Assembly (NCBI GenBank): GCA_019843655.1
Contig: JACDQD010000006.1
Location: 21,284,246-21,348,245, forward strand
Length of the DNA: 64,000 bases
Source: Lethocerus indicus
Lineage: Eukaryota > Arthropoda > Insecta > Hemiptera > Belostomatidae
Direction: 5' to 3'
Made by a program: the position numbers and the translations under genes. The notes beneath the pieces were generated by a model. The model saw only the letters and a program-made list of their open reading frames with translations. It was not told the DNA's origin and ran no database searches. This document shows, piece by piece, positions 30,822 through 46,264 of the stretch (positions are counted from its first letter, which is position 1; the number at the start of each line of letters is the position of its first letter).

Positions 30822-33800
30822 CACACCGAACAGAAAGAAAATTTAATATCCCGGAAGACCACAAGCCCGAGCTTAACGGATCCCTGCAGGGCGCTGATTC
30901 GCCCCTTCGCGGAATCCCCAGCCTAACGGTAGTCGCGCTAACACAACACTTAATTCAGTCGCGTTTAAAAGAGACGCGCCCTGAGGTATTGTTTCCTCCT
31001 CTAGAGAGTTCTGGCTAACTGAAGAGCAAAAAAGAACTCGCGTTCCCGTCTTTAAAACAGAGCCTCTTTGAACAATGGCCGCCGATGAATACCAATGTTG
31101 GCCTTATTTGGACCAACATTGAATCTGTACTTATTCATAGACGTTAAATATAGAGCTAAATTTGATGAAATATTACATCTTTAGTTAAGACGTCCCTCCG
31201 TATACCATCCATAAGCCCGCATATTTTTCCCTACTTATATTAAATTTTATGTAATTCTCAAACGATTACAACTATTACCAAAGTTCTATGAATTATTTCC
31301 GTATCCATACATTACAGGTTCAGCATTAACCACAGGGTAATTTAGCGTACGGGCCATGGTGTGCGGAGGAATGCCTTCATAATACGATGGTCCCCCCCAC
31401 AATCCCATTCAAAATGCTAACTTGTACCTGAGCGTATTTCAGTTCGGGGCACCACTTCCTCGCTCGCGTTTCCGAAAGCGTATTTCCAAGTTAATAAAGT
31501 CGAAGGTTAATAGGCCGGGGGCCCGGTGGCTCGGGCCCTATAACGAAATTGATTATCTAGAATTAGCCTGTAATACGGCCGAAATTACGGATGTAGCGCA
31601 AGTTCACTCGCAGAAACCCTAATTACGAGGGGCGGCCCCCTCGCTCGTTTTACATCGCTCAAAAACGAACGTCCGATAATTGCCCCCCCTTCCCCGCTTT
31701 TATTTAAGTTGGGGGGTACGGGCGATCGAAAAAAAATACGCGGCTTTGTCATTTCCTCTCCGTTATGGGCGCCGTCCCGTTCAGTCGTGTTAGGCCGGCG
31801 TACCCTCTCCCGAAGAGGCGCTATTTTAACATTTCATTTTCCCGTCCGGTACTACCCAATTTAATTGTCAGCATTACTGGTCGGGACCAGGCGGCGGTCC
31901 TGAGTGAACCGGAACCTCCTCCACCGTATTAATAATAAACCGAGTGCAATAACCTATGCCGCTACCGGCCCTCCAACCATGTACGGGGTTCCGTTTCCTT
32001 CGATTAGCCCGATAATAAGTTCCGAAAGAGTTATACGTAATAGAATATATCATTCGATTTGGAATCGTACTTTCACTAAATAATGTACTATACTGTCATT
32101 TATCTAAATGTGAATTACTTTTTGCTTGCAGGAGCCAGGAGCAGCGTCCGATATTCGATCTATTCCGGTGATCCGGACGGATATTTCAGCATCGACCAAG
32201 TGACGGGTATGATCCGCACTGCATCCCAGCTGGACCACGAAGCTCATCCAACAGTCCTCCTCAACGTTCAGGCCACTGCCGGAAGTCCGCCGGCCTACGG
32301 TCACACTCAGGTAAACTACTATAAACAATCTTTTGCTTCTTGTACATTACAATTTTCGATAACTCTATTTTAAAACTGTCTCTATAGCTGACATTACACT
32401 AAGACAAGTTCATACATTTAATAGACAAGATGTCATATATAATACAACAAAAATATACGATGGGTTTCCACGGATAGTCATAAGCTTAATTTAGTGTATT
32501 ATTTATTGCATATCGTATACGACGAAAAAAGGTACGGTTTCATTAAATAGAGTGGAGTAGATTGAAGGGGCATGCTCTTGGTGTTACATCTTCGGTGAAA
32601 AGCATGAAACCCGCGTTGAAAGTTAGCGCTGAAACCGACATGACCGCAAAAGTCCGTTACTTAAAAGCCTTACCCGATTGTAGTCTCGTGAGTTACTCTG
32701 TAAAAGAGTGCGTACGGAGCCGCGAGCTCATTTACAGACGGTCCTAAACGTCAACCGTTACACATTCGTAAACGAAACCGATTGCTTCATTCGTCCCTCA
32801 GTTTGGAACGGGACGTCTCTATACCGTCTCGAGAGTAGTCGTACCGAAATTTCATCGAAACATTATTAATCTCGATTTGTTTTACGCTGGGGCATTTCCC
32901 GAAGTGTTTCCCACTGTGGAATTCATTCCAATAAAGACAATGCAAGTTAATTTTAATTTAAAACGTCGTTTAAAACTAACTACGGATAGTCACTGTCTCA
33001 AAGGGCTGATTGATGAAAATGTGTAGAAATAGAGCCGTCCCACGCATTAAGGAGTAATCAATTGGATGCTGCGTCATCCCCGATAATCGTGTCCAGCGTT
33101 GTTTGTATAAAAGACACAGGCATGCCGGACAATTCAAATGCAAAATTTGGATCTCTAAAAACGGCTAGCAGACGAAAACAGCCATAGTTGTATGAAAGAT
33201 TTGTACAAATTTCAAGTGGCTGAGGGAAAAGAACTAGCCGACACTGATTCGGTTTTAACGATAAGGAAGGTTACGCCAGTTTTTCATGTCCAAATCGGAA
33301 GGTAAACAAGAACCGTTCGGGTACGAAACCCGCGTACCCGAGCAATTGAGTTAAAGGAATATGACAGAAACGATTACCGGCGTTAGCCCCCGGCGTGAGA
33401 GAAGCGGAGGGTAGACGGGGTCACGTCCCGGGCGCATTAGGCGGTGCCGCCGCCAGGGAGGTGTACGCGCCGCGAGATTACATCGACCGCCTTTCCACCT
33501 TTTTAAAAGCTCGAGTATCAATTTGAGCATGGCCTACCGTTAGGGCCTAGAGGCCGTAGGGGCTCCGGGATCAACCGAACACCTTCCCATCCATACACCA
33601 ACACCTTAAAAGCGCTTCAAAACGCTAAAAAAGCATAGATCACAGTTCAAAAACGCTAAAAATCTCTAAATCACTTGAGCTATGAATGAAAGTTGATAAA
33701 TCGATTTTGTTTTCGTGCCCATATAACGTTTTATTAATATTGGATCAGTCGCGTATGTGTATCAGCAGCGTGGTAGCATTTAGTAAACCGGGGGCAGCTC

Positions 33801-36800
33801 CAGAGCGTCTATTTTATGCAAAAACAGGGCAGGGGGTGATGACAATACATAATAAACGAATAAGCTTTTTCCTGTGCCGAGGTTAAATGCGGAATTTTAA
33901 ATTGGATCGAATGAATGAGAACACGGAGTCGGAGGGAAATCACGAAGGCCGTGGAGGTAAATTGCCCGGGCCCCGTTAAGCGAACGATTTAAATTGCTCG
34001 GAAATTTATTACGAGAAAGGAGGAGAGTTCAGTTGTCGGTGAGACCGTTAAGCCGAGTGCCGACGTCCCTTTAGATATCGTCTTGTACTACGGTTACAGT
34101 TAGCGTTCGAGCAGAGGCCAAAGGTTCTGAATACATCCCGAGCAAGTGACCCGGCCCATAAACATATCCCCCGGGGATGAATCAAACGTCAAAAGTAACA
34201 GTGCTTCCGTTACTAATGAAACTGGCCGCTCTATTAGTCACTCGGTTATGGAGGCGCATTACAACTAAACTTTGCCTTATGGACGGCGTCCGTCATTAGG
34301 GAGGCGTACTCCTGCCCGCTCCCTAATAAATACCGTCCTCTCCCTCCACCGTCCCCCATTGAATTTCATGGCTTCGCGCTCCAAACTAACCCCATGGATC
34401 GAGCCTCCCAACCATCACCTGTTTGATAGAGAAAAAGCTTTACCCGCATAAAATACAGTGCACCTGAGTGGCGATGATATAACTGCGAGCATCGCGGTGC
34501 ACCTACAGTATACCTCATCTTCTGAACTGAAGTTTTCAGACCTATTCTTTAATTATTTTTCGGTATTAACCCATCTTTTTTTCCTATTAATCTCTATCTA
34601 TAGAGAATTTATACGGAAGAACATTTATCGAATTCTATAGTATTTATACCGATGCGGATAGTGTATGCATACGGGTGGAACATCCAATTTCATTGTTATT
34701 TTAACAATCATTCCAAATACTGCCCGTAATTATAAATCCCAAGTATAATCTTTTCATTTAAGTGATTAAATAATTGCATTGAGGTTTATGTCATTAATCC
34801 TATATATTTAACGGACGTAGGTATTTTTTTTAAACTAATGCTCCATCAACTTATATGGTTAATATTATTAAACTTGAAAAATCATAGACATCACTGTTAA
34901 ACGTAATATAATTAAGTAATTGACTCTTCTAAATATAATGGAACGTGAGAAAACGTATTTGCTAATGATTCACCGAATGGTCGGGAGGCGAGAGACTTTG
35001 TCCGACTGGTAATTCCATCCTCCGGTCGGTTTCGAATTTTTGTTTTGACGATTACCGCCGAAAGTGTCAGTCGGGTGTCATAACAGCGGCGAGAGGAGCG
35101 TTGCCAGAGAGGAAGGGTTCAGCCGCCCCAGGGGCCGATGCCCCGTTGACAAGAAAATCGCTCCTTCACTCTCCCAGGTATAAATTCTCGACAATAGCAA
35201 CTCCTACTACCGTTTAACGAGAGACTAAGAGGGGAGGGGGGAAAAGGACTCGTCCCAAAAACAACTTGTACGATTCTCGAACGGGTTGAAGAGTTTTGTA
35301 CCCCGTTCCCGTAATATAAGATTATTACATCGAATGTTTCTCGATACGGGGAAAATCTCATTTCGTCCTGCGGGAATTTCCGGAGCTGAAAGAATGAATA
35401 TTTTACTATTGTATGTAGGTCTGAGTAGTTTGTAAGCGTTATCGACATATCAGTGGTGAAAGTTACGCTTTAATAAATTAAATATTATTCTTTCAATTTC
35501 AGGTCCACATCGTAATAGAAGACGTGAACGACAACGCTCCGGAATTCGGTTCGGCGAAAGTGCGTATTTCGGTCCCGGAGAGCGTAGAGCCCGGAGTTCC
35601 CCTGTACTCGGCGCTCGCTCTGGACAGAGACTCGGGTCGGAACGGGCAGGTGACCTACAGGCTGGTGTCCGGGGGCGGCAACTCGGGGGCGGGCCGCCTC
35701 TTCGGCGTCGACCCGCGCACAGGACACCTCACCCTCGCCTCCAGGCTCGACTACGAGACCGCCCAGAGGCACAGTCTAGTCATTTCCGCTACGGATTCCG
35801 GCGAGCCCCCGCTATCGGCCAACCTCACCGTTCTACTCGAAGTACAGGACGTCAACGACAATTCCCCCGTCTTCGAAAGGACCGAATATTCGGTGCCCGT
35901 CTCCGAATCTCTACCCGTCAATTCGCAGGTACGATAATTCAGTTTAACAGGATTAAGAGTGTAATAACTTAAAATGGGAATTTATGTCCTGTGGGTCTGT
36001 ACCGTGACGTATTCACCGAAGGGAGGGGGATTTTTCGTCCAGAGAATGCGTAATGACTCACCTATAAAATGTAAGAGGAAAACCTGGTGATATACGAAAT
36101 GAGAGGAGTGTCCGTCGGGGGGATAGGCGGGCAGGGGCCGTTTATTAATGATATCGAAGAGTTAGTACCGCGCCAGAGATCGGTCGTTAGGGACACGTGG
36201 TGGAGTGGGGGCCCAGTGTGGGATTCCGATGTGACGCGGCCTCCTCACCCCGGCGTTCATCAATCAATACGCCTTAAGTAATTATCAGAGCCGATCGGGA
36301 CAACAATGAGAGTGGAGGGGGTGGCGGGTGGGAGGACCCCCGGGGCCGATTACCCCCTCCGGGGTCTTGACCCTGGCGAAGGGGTGGCGCGCGATTCCTG
36401 GGCGAGGGTGGTGCGGCTTCGCCCGAGGGCGGTTCCCCCGGGACGGAGCGCGTGTCGCCTACGCTCCGCACCGGCATCATTCATCAATCCATCCAGATAG
36501 GCCGGCTAACAATGCCGGCCCTGTCATTAACATAATACTCAATGACAGCGATGATCTCTCTACCTTCTCGTTCCGACGTCGGTCCTTTCGCCCGGGAAAC
36601 GGACAAAAGCCTTCTTCTCCCGCTCGTTAGATCGGTACCGAACAATTTGGAATAGTTCCCGTTAACGACCGAGATCGAGATTAGTCTATAATAATTTAAA
36701 CTCTGTAATCGTAAACTAACGAGAAATCGGAAAGGCGATGTCGCGATTAAGTGTATACCGAAATGATAATTCGAATCTAGATATTATTGAATAATATTTT

Positions 36801-39800
36801 AACCGGTAACGCCGGACCCGAGGTGTTTCACCAAACCACCGTTTATTACGCATTAAGCCATTCCGTTTAAACAAGGGAATAGACGGTTCTTTATATCTAC
36901 GGCGATACTTGGGAGGTTGTACGCCTTATCGTCCGCGTTATTGACCTATGACAAGATAAAGCGGGAGTTATGTAGAGGCTACGGTATAGGGTTTAGAAGG
37001 TTTTCTGGGACGGCGGGGGCCACCTATCCACCAGACACCCACATAAATTACCGCGTACACCGCCCCGGCGGACTACCCTCTCCCGTCGAACAAAGCCGGG
37101 AATTATAACAGAAAGCCATTATTGAAATTGTTGTGTCTAATGCGAGAACGTGACTCAATAATGGGCCTGTTAATTTGTCCATCGGTGATTAGCTGGGTCT
37201 CCCCCACCTCTGGCGGTGGGCCCCTCTCCGCCAAACGGTGGACGTGCCCGCACGCTCCTCCCCCGGCCCCGCTCCGGTAATTATACCGCAGTCAGCGTCG
37301 TCTCATGACGACCGAAGCTACCTTCATAAAGTCACCCCTAGGACGAATTCGGTCCGGTCCGAGTGGGCGGCCATTAACGGCGACCTGTGCCCGATGTCCG
37401 GCCTACCGGCGGCCCGGTCACGTTCACACTTTCTCCCGTCGGCAGAATTACGTTCGATATAAAAATGCTTTCGCTAGGTAGGTTTATTTAGCCCGACTAG
37501 TAACGTCCTCGATAATACCGGCCGCCGGGAGACGTGTAGGCTTTCATAAGTGGCAATTAACAACGGGGTAATTAGACCAAAAGCCGCCGCCTCATCCACC
37601 CTATCGGTGAAAAATGACGTACCGTTCGGGTTGATTGGGTTCGGGCTCGGAACGATCGTCCGAGTTAACTACCGGCCCGAGTCAATTCGTGTCGTACGGA
37701 TTTGAAAACACGCAGGGCCCCTCGTAAGGTCGCCTCGGGTTCGCCGGCTAAATAAATAAAATAAATTTCTCTCCGAAAACTCGGTCGAAAGTCGGAGCGA
37801 ATTGTGCAAACAGGCGGGAGAAACATTCGGCTAGCGAGATTAACTCAATAACAATCGGGGTGACAAGACCAATTTGTTCCTCTTCCTAATTGCTTTTTCA
37901 CTAACGACCGCCCCGGTCTCTAATCGCCACCACTCCGAAGATGAAGTCTCCACCCTAACCTTTACAACGCGTCTATCTCGAGATGGATATCCATCCGGCC
38001 TCCGATCGCCCCTATAAGTAATTGAAGTTATTTACTCGGCTGCGGACTACTCCGTAATAGAGAGCCGGCATTAATTCGCGCTCGGCCCACAGTTTACGAC
38101 CGTTGAGTACTCCGAGTATAGAATCCTCGAATATTAAAAGTCGCCTTCTCTCTTCGGCTTCTCGATTCGGTCACGTACGACGAAGACGGACTATCGTTTT
38201 AGGTGTTTGAACAGCGCTCGAAAATGAATCCTTCTCCTCGGGCCGTTCTGGAATTATAGTGGTCGTAATAAAAAATAGATTTGAAAAGCTTCCCCGGAAA
38301 GCGGCACCATTATTGGACGGCGCGTCGATTGCTTCTCCGCGATAATCTTCGAAATGCGCCATGTTAACCGCAGATCGTTTCGGTAGGATCCGCCCCTCGG
38401 TACGCTCACGCACACGTACGATCAATCCAAAATCGTGTATTCTTATTCCGCAAAGTCGAAAATATTTTGAAAAATTTTCGAATTGTATTAATGATTATTG
38501 AAAGAAATGGAAATCAAAGTTTTATGTACAACCATGGAAGTTGAAGACAAGTTGAAAGTGAATAACAGATTCCGAAGTTAGATGTAACTACCCAATAATT
38601 TCTTTGTAAAAATTACATTTTTACACGTTCCAATTTAAAAAATGCTATATTCTCTTTATTGGTTAGCGCTATCGAGTACCTTTAGCAAACTTACAAGTTA
38701 CTAGTTCCCATTACTCAGTCATTCGTACCGAAACTACTGTGGGGGATCGAATGAAACCAATATTTCTAACAGTTATGTTTTATATCTATCTATATATGTT
38801 TGTTATTTTCAGGTGGTTCAGGTGACTGCCGTGGACTTGGATACGGGTAACAACGCGAGGCTGACTTACCGATTGTTGGGAGAGCCGAGGGAGTTCGGTA
38901 TGTTTCCGAACAGCGGCTGGGTGTACCTGAGGTCGGGGCTGGACCGGGAGAGCAGGGACAGGTACTCTCTGAGGGTGGCCGCCACCGACAACGGCTCGCC
39001 CCCGGCCACCGCCACCGCCCTCCTAACAGTCACAGTCACCGACGCCAACGACAACGACCCCGTCTTCGCCAGGGACTCCTACCAGTTCACCGTCGAAGAG
39101 AACCTCAACAGAGGAGCCGTCGTCGGCACCGTCAAGGCGACCGACAGGGACCTCGACGGCAACGCGGCCATCAGATACGCCCTAATACCGACCAACTCCA
39201 GTTTCCAGATCAATCCGGTCACAGGTCAGTCCACACTTACATATAAAAAATCGAATAGAATATTGTCGAACGGTAGTTGAAACGAGCTCCGGGAGGCGAC
39301 GATTTATTACGATTCGATTTTTTTTTACGGTGCCGGTTTCATTTAGAGACCGGCGGACAGGGGCACTTGTGTAATTAAGTGATCTTAGGTCTGGCGGAGC
39401 TGGCCACCCCGATTATAGAGATAAGAGCCGGTTTACACCACCCCCCCTCTCCACCCGGCGCTATATATGGGCCAACGTAACATCGGAGAAGTTAATGAAT
39501 CCCGGGCGACGCTCAGATTACCCGGCGTTAATATCCGAAAATTTATCTGGGTTAGCCTTGTTAACGTCTCGAAGGGCGTGGGCCGACGTTGAAACGAATT
39601 AGCCGCGAAACGTGCGGCGGAGCTCTTCATAAATTAAGGGAGCCGTGCCAATCACTATTAACAGGGGCCCATTTGTTCCTAGGGCCTCGGACCGGGCCCC
39701 GATTTCGCCAAACCCGGAGTGGACTTCATTAGCGCCCCCACCTTATTCCACTATCGCTGCCCGAGATTCGGGTCGCGTGATTAATGGCGTACACGGGTAT

Positions 39801-42800
39801 CGACATGCCGACTCCGATTAGTATAACGTGTCAATTTAGAGGATGTATTTATTTATATCTCCGAATCTAAAAACCTACACGGGCCGTTCGGTCATCGGAT
39901 CCGCATTGTTCCTATCTAATTTACAAGGCAAATAAAATCTGCAACGCGTTTTCTTTTCTATCGGATCCTCGGTAGGGTTACTTAATTCGTCCGACGGACA
40001 CGATTGTTATAACGCGTATAAATAGGAGTATAAATATTTAATTATTCCTAGGCCCGAATACCGGGGCAATTACACGAACTTGTCTACAAAGTCTACCGGA
40101 CGAGATCGTTTTTTATTTTTTTAAAACCCTGGCTAACTAACGGAATACATTTGGGGAAACGTACGCGCTTTATGCTGTTGTTTTCTCTTTAACGTCTCTA
40201 TTAATGTTTACAGTTTTATTGTCCGGGCCGAGCGGGCGGCCGCGGGATGTGCTCTTTTCGTGATTTGAACTTAACCTCTGACCCGGGCCCGTCACCGCTT
40301 CTAATATTTATGGTGCGGCTCTCACCGCTCTCCGACAATGCCCCGCCCCGCCCCTCGACTCCGTTCAAAATATTTTACAATTTATTACACGGCCGACGGA
40401 TCAAACACAAGTCCGAAATACATTTATTACTAGTTCATTTCGCACTCGAAAAAAATGCCTTATTCGGGTATCGCGTAAACGGAAAAAAACGAGCCTTACT
40501 CGCAATACTTGGTGTTGACATTATTTATTTTAAGATTCCAGTCATCGACGAGGAAAAAAACGACGGAGGCTCGAGACTGCCCATCCCAGTTTCGGTTAAT
40601 ATTGACAGTGGGACTGTTTGGACATGTTAGGGCCCCCCAACAAAGCGATCCGTCGGCTTCACTTCAAACGGGTATATATACTTGGATCGTAAAGTACTGC
40701 GCCCTGGCCACGGCCCGAGGGTAGCCCCTGGACAACTCTGTTTGCCGGGCAGTAAAAATACCTATCGAACGGTATTCAGGTCCGCGCCAGTATCGCTATC
40801 TCTCCTTAGATAATTTTTTGTGTCGAAATTCTCCCGTGGCGAGCCCCGGTCACGCCCCCGCTTTCCCACGCGTCCTCCTCCCAAACCCCAACCCCCCCAC
40901 CGCTTCCAGTCGCCTCAACCACGACGGCTTTAGCCCTTTCTATTTTGAGAGCCAATCGTTATTTTATTCGGCCGTGTCGCTTGACAAACAACCGGGACCA
41001 TCTAAATGAAAATGAAGTTTGAATTACAACGAATATCACTCAAGTCGACCCCTCACCCTCTTTCTCTCTCACTCCATCTCTCTCTCCCTCCCTCTCTCTC
41101 TCCCTTAATTTGGACCCTCGGAGCGCGTCAAATAACGCCGCTCGCCGCGATTCGTAATAGGGGACTGTGATTAATAAAAGGGATAGATATTTCCATATCG
41201 AATCCATACCCGCAATGTATTACAGAAAATCGTCGAGTGATCGCGCAAACGATACGATCGTGGTGCGAATAAAGGAGCCGACGATGTTTATGGCACCGTT
41301 TGAATTTAAATCCGCTGAAATGTAATACGTAATTTGAGTTGGATGGGAATCGGAAAAACTGGAGCGGGCTTATATTGGCGGTGGTATAGTGGCGGGTTTA
41401 TAGGAATCCCGACAGCCGGGGGCGGACCCGGCGATAGATTCAATTGAAGATTGTCACCGTGGGCAGATATCTCAATTGGAAGCACTCCCGCTAAACGCCC
41501 TATAGAGTCGGCCACTCGGCACGGGCACACCTCGTAAAACTTAACTTGCCGTCGACACCTCCTCCAGGCACATTCCTCGCTCATTTCTTCCATTTGCTTT
41601 TCCCAATTACTGCCACCGTCCGCCAACTCGGCACTATTCGAACCGCCTCCACGCCCCGATAGTCTTATTTTATTTCCAAAGCCCGATATTTCCAAAGCTC
41701 CTATTTGAAATACGGTTTCTCCCGCATGAAGTTTAAATGCCGTGCGGCGGCGGTCTTTGCGAGGCGAATAATACACTTTTATTTCCTCTACGATATAATA
41801 AAGAAAAATATTCGACGAAAATTAAAATATTCGGCTTTCTAACGAGTATTAGGCCCTAACGCGGTGGCCCTAGTACTACTGTAGGGATAAAAGGAAGGCG
41901 AGCGTAAAAAATCGGGCCCAGGCATTATGATTCGAATTCGTTGTTCGCCATTTCATGAGTTTCCATTTTTATAATGGGCCCGATTATAATGTGTACCCCC
42001 CGCTTCGGGCCCCTTCCCTCTTCCTAAACCGGGTATTATATTAATAGCGCTCGAGGCCCCATTATATATAAACGCGGTATAACAATTTTTCAATCTAATT
42101 TTTAAGTTTCGGACGCTCGGGCATTCTTGGGACGGATCGATTATCCAGCGACGACTTGTATGGCCGTCATTAGTTCTGATAAGTTTTTTTCAAGTTTATA
42201 ATGGTGTTCTTTTAATGTTTCTTTATCCCACTTCTCTCTTCTCCGTCGTCGTCAGCCCGGGGAGTAAATAACTTGTCGATTAATCGTAATGCCTCGTCGG
42301 AATGCAATGGTTTCGTAAAATCGCTCCGAAACTATTCCGATAATAATACGGGATTTTCGCGCTCTTATTTATATCGGAGTCGACATATTAAAGTGGAAAA
42401 CGGAAGATAGACGTCAACTGGTGTTAATCGGTTTGTGCGATATAAGAACATGTTTTTTTTAGGTTTTGAATCCTTTTATCAACAATTATTGTACATTATT
42501 AAATCCTAAATGGAGCACGTTGTTGTCCGTATTTGGAGTCACCATAAGGTGGTAATAACACTTATACACTCATTGCATTATGAAAATTATCGCGGGTATT
42601 ACAGGAAGAAAATGTACAATAGTCGGTAGCGCATAAACCGTTCAATTCTGAGAGCCTTCTCCCACCGATAAAGACAAGAGCTATGATCACTTTTTCATAA
42701 ATAATTACTTCAATTTTAAGCAATAGCGGATTCCAAAACAGGAATCGCATAAAATTACCTTAAGTTTCGGAATTTCCCCGGAACCGGTGTTTCCCCCGAG

Positions 42801-43084
42801 GAAGGAGAATAAGGAGAGTTCTAGTAGATAATTTTTTTCGGGCGTTTAGTTCAGATATATTGGGGTGTTGTGGTGGAATGGGTGGAGTTTGTGAGGGAGG
42901 GGGCGCGTGCCCGCTCGCTCCTGTAGTACAAGGATTGTCACTTAAGGTGGGCCTCCACACGACAGGCACCGCTGTTATTGCAAGTGTCATCTTCCCGGTT
43001 AGATGTTGTGAAAGGGCCGGCGGGGCGAGGGGCTCGGTTTAAAAGCATTCTACCAACTCTGGATTATACAGTGGAGCCGCCAGA

Positions 43085-43140
<56 letters not shown>

Positions 43141-45459
43141 GGAGAGAGACTCTCTCTCTTCCCTCCTTCTCAGCTCCTCTCGTTCTCTCCGTCTCTCTCG
43201 CCCTGAGCCGACTTCATACATTACTCTGTCACACTAGATTTGTCAAAGTCCGCTCGCCCGGTCGGAGACGTTTTAATCGGCCCAAGGTTTACACGGCCTA
43301 TCCACGAGAAATCGTAGAGGAAACGACCCATTTCCATTCGCCACGAAATGAAAAAAACGACGACGGAAAGGTTCGATGAATCGCTCCGAGTTCTTTATTT
43401 TTCCGATGAAATTGCCCTTACCTCAACCAGTCTTATTTAAGCATGAAACGATTCCGATTGTTAAGGCATTGTTAATAGGCAGGAAAGAATATAAGGTGAC
43501 ACCTATAAAGTAAAGTAGGTTCCTTTATTGTTATTAGTCGAAACTACGATATTTAAAAAGGATAAACAATATTTAGGCAATAAAATGTTTACAATATTTA
43601 TTTAAGAAGGATTGGGAACTGCATAATGAAAACAAACATGGGGCGGAATCGGATGGGACCTAGCGAGACATAATCTGGCTGCCTGGAGTGTAAAAAAACC
43701 GCCCTCATTACCATTCCCAATAGGGTCACATTTCTCCCACATCCCCTCGGCCAGTACATATTTACAGTTTCATTCGCTCCGACTGTAATTCGAAATTAAA
43801 AGCGGCCTTATACAAGTCCTCACCACCGACCTACACACGGGTTTAGCGCGATGTCTCCCCCCCCCCTACCGTTAATTGAACAACTTGTCAGTTTGCCCCG
43901 TTTAGTTTATACTCACTATTATCTCTTCGATTCCGGCGTTAATTTGTACAGGACTCTGTTTACCGTTTTCCTTTCTGCCCGTCTGTATTACCGGCATTTT
44001 TAAACTCTGAGATCAATCGAAGCGAAAAACAATATAAATATAACACTCTTATGTACAATAGAAATCATCTACAGTATTGTGTGGTAAAATTTAGTCAGAG
44101 CCTAAACTGAAAAGTAAAAGGTAAACTGAAAAGGAACAAAATAGAGAATATTTGTCTGAAAGGTTTGGCCTGTTGACGAAACTGTATCACCAAGCTCATC
44201 TATTACTCTTTTAGAATAATACTTATTCAGCAATAACAAGAATAAGAAACAGATGCTCGGTGCTCGTGTTTGATTCGAAATTGAAGCCTCCGAAAGTTCC
44301 GTCAGCGGCGGAAACAATATTTCTGACCGGGGAAAAAGTCGCCGGTGTTTTATTCGGGCGAAATGCCGGACCGAGATCCAATTAGAGTAACGGCGGGCGT
44401 AAATTAATTTGACGCGATCCCATCAAAATTCCGCCTTGCAGATTCCGCAGACGCGCTCGACACACTGGACGGCCGGGGAAATGTTTATGGGTTGTCGGGT
44501 ATTCGCCGGAACTATTGGGTGGGCCGTTCGCTATTGGAAGTATCCCGGATGATACTGTCCCCAGCAGTGATGCGGGCGGTATATTTCGATACCCGTGAGG
44601 GCAGGAGTGAATGGAACGGACGGATTCCTGAGGGACTGCTGTATTTAATTTTTATATCGCTCCAAGCGGTCGTTTCTGTTTGCCCGAACCGAGTTTTCTC
44701 GTACGGCCATCACTGTCCGTGTTACTCTTTCCAGTTTGGCGCCCGTCCAAGCCGAAGCCCTGGGGACCCGGCGAATACGCCACGCTCAGTAGGTGAACAA
44801 CCGAGAATGCATAATTATGAAATAATTTTATCCAACCAACGATCTCCACGACACTAAACGATTTTGGCTCTCCGGCATTCTTCCCTCCCTTTTATGACTA
44901 GAATTTTTTCCCCTTCGGACCGAATCGGACCCGGTCGTAAGTTTTTTTTAATTCGCACTGCCGCATAAATTAACAATGCCCGGGCCTAAACCCGCCTGCC
45001 AAACGGTTCAAACAGCGTGTATAAAGATTTCAGCCGGGACCTTTATTTGATTGTTTACGACGGGTGCCCGATTATTTAAAAATGTATTCCAGAAACTGAA
45101 ACGATAGGCAAAAGACATTACGTCAAATTAGCATAATTATTACATTTCGTATTAAAAGCGTAGTAAAGAATGTTTTTCATGAAGGATCAACCACGACTTT
45201 CAATAAATGAAAATTTCTCACTTTCGAAGAACAAGAAATGATGTAGTATTTTCCAACTGTCCATTACTATACTGTTGGCCCTCGTATACCAATAACAAAA
45301 AGGAGTGAGGTTAATTATAGAAGTAAACCTAAGAAGAATTTCAGGGAAATTCGCTCGAAAATAATTCGTCGCCGCTAAAGTAATGTGGAGGAGACTACAG
45401 GTTAATAGTGCATGAAATTTGAACGTAATCGAGTGAGGGAGAGATATAAGAGGGTGAGT

Positions 45460-45518
<59 letters not shown>

Positions 45519-46211
45519 GGGCACACGCACACGTGGACACAGGCAGAGGAGAAGCAATAAATGAACGCCCACGTGGGTTCACTCTCAGAGTGTCGGTGCA
45601 ACTGGTCCGCACTCTCCTCTTGTTACCCACCGTGACCAGATAAATTTTCCACTCTTCTTTTCCGTCGGGAATTAAAATAAATTTAGTCTCGGAATTGTTT
45701 ATTTAGCGCGTTGAAAAGAAACCCGACGGCCGCCGGGGCGCTTCGCCGGCGTCCCACACTCTGGGCCCAATTAAAACGGCCCCGAGGGCTGGCGCTCTTT
45801 TGCCGAATCCCCCACAGGCCGACTCCTCTTCCAGCCGTATTTACATTTCTTATTGCCACTATTTATATAATCCTTCATTAAGCCCGCCGATAATTCATCA
45901 GTCTCTATCCAACGGATTTAGTCCACACAAGTAGACTTCACAAAGTGGAATGACATGCAATTATCCCAATCTGTCTGCCCCGAAACCGAGTTTTCAGTAG
46001 CCATTTTCCCGTCCATCTCGAAAATCTACTCCGGGGGTCAAACAGAGAGGTCAGTACGGGCAATCCATTATATTTCCAACGGGCGAAAGTGTGGATTGGC
46101 CTAATCGCTTAATAAACAAAATAAACTGGACTCCATTCCGACGAAAGGACCTAAAACCCTTATATTTAAGGGCGGATTTAAGTAGAGGCAATCTATCTTG
46201 ATATTAGAGAA

Positions 46212-46264
<53 letters not shown>

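Larger units (their letters stand above)
8582..32131 (+). other. ds intron, 23.5 kb (largest in window)
   Basis: It is bounded by gtaagg and a cttgcag acceptor. Exons b and c join in frame inside one EC repeat (SSDSG-ARSSVRYS), so no missing coding exon is needed. It contains several microsatellites, listed separately, a G-rich segment around 19.1-20.3 kb, and many short frames (the longest 174 codons at 17319-17843) with no recognisable domain. I see no nested gene, mobile-element protein or RNA gene. An intron of this size is a natural place for enhancers, but none can be shown from sequence alone. Confidence 0.8.

Noticed and set aside
33600..33670. Two copies of caaaacgctaaaa as a possible repeat array
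   Set aside because: There are only two short imperfect copies; no array or spacer pattern.
41306..41776. 156-codon minus-strand frame in the 8.8 kb intron
   Set aside because: Low similarity to anything I know and no splice or promoter context; probably chance.
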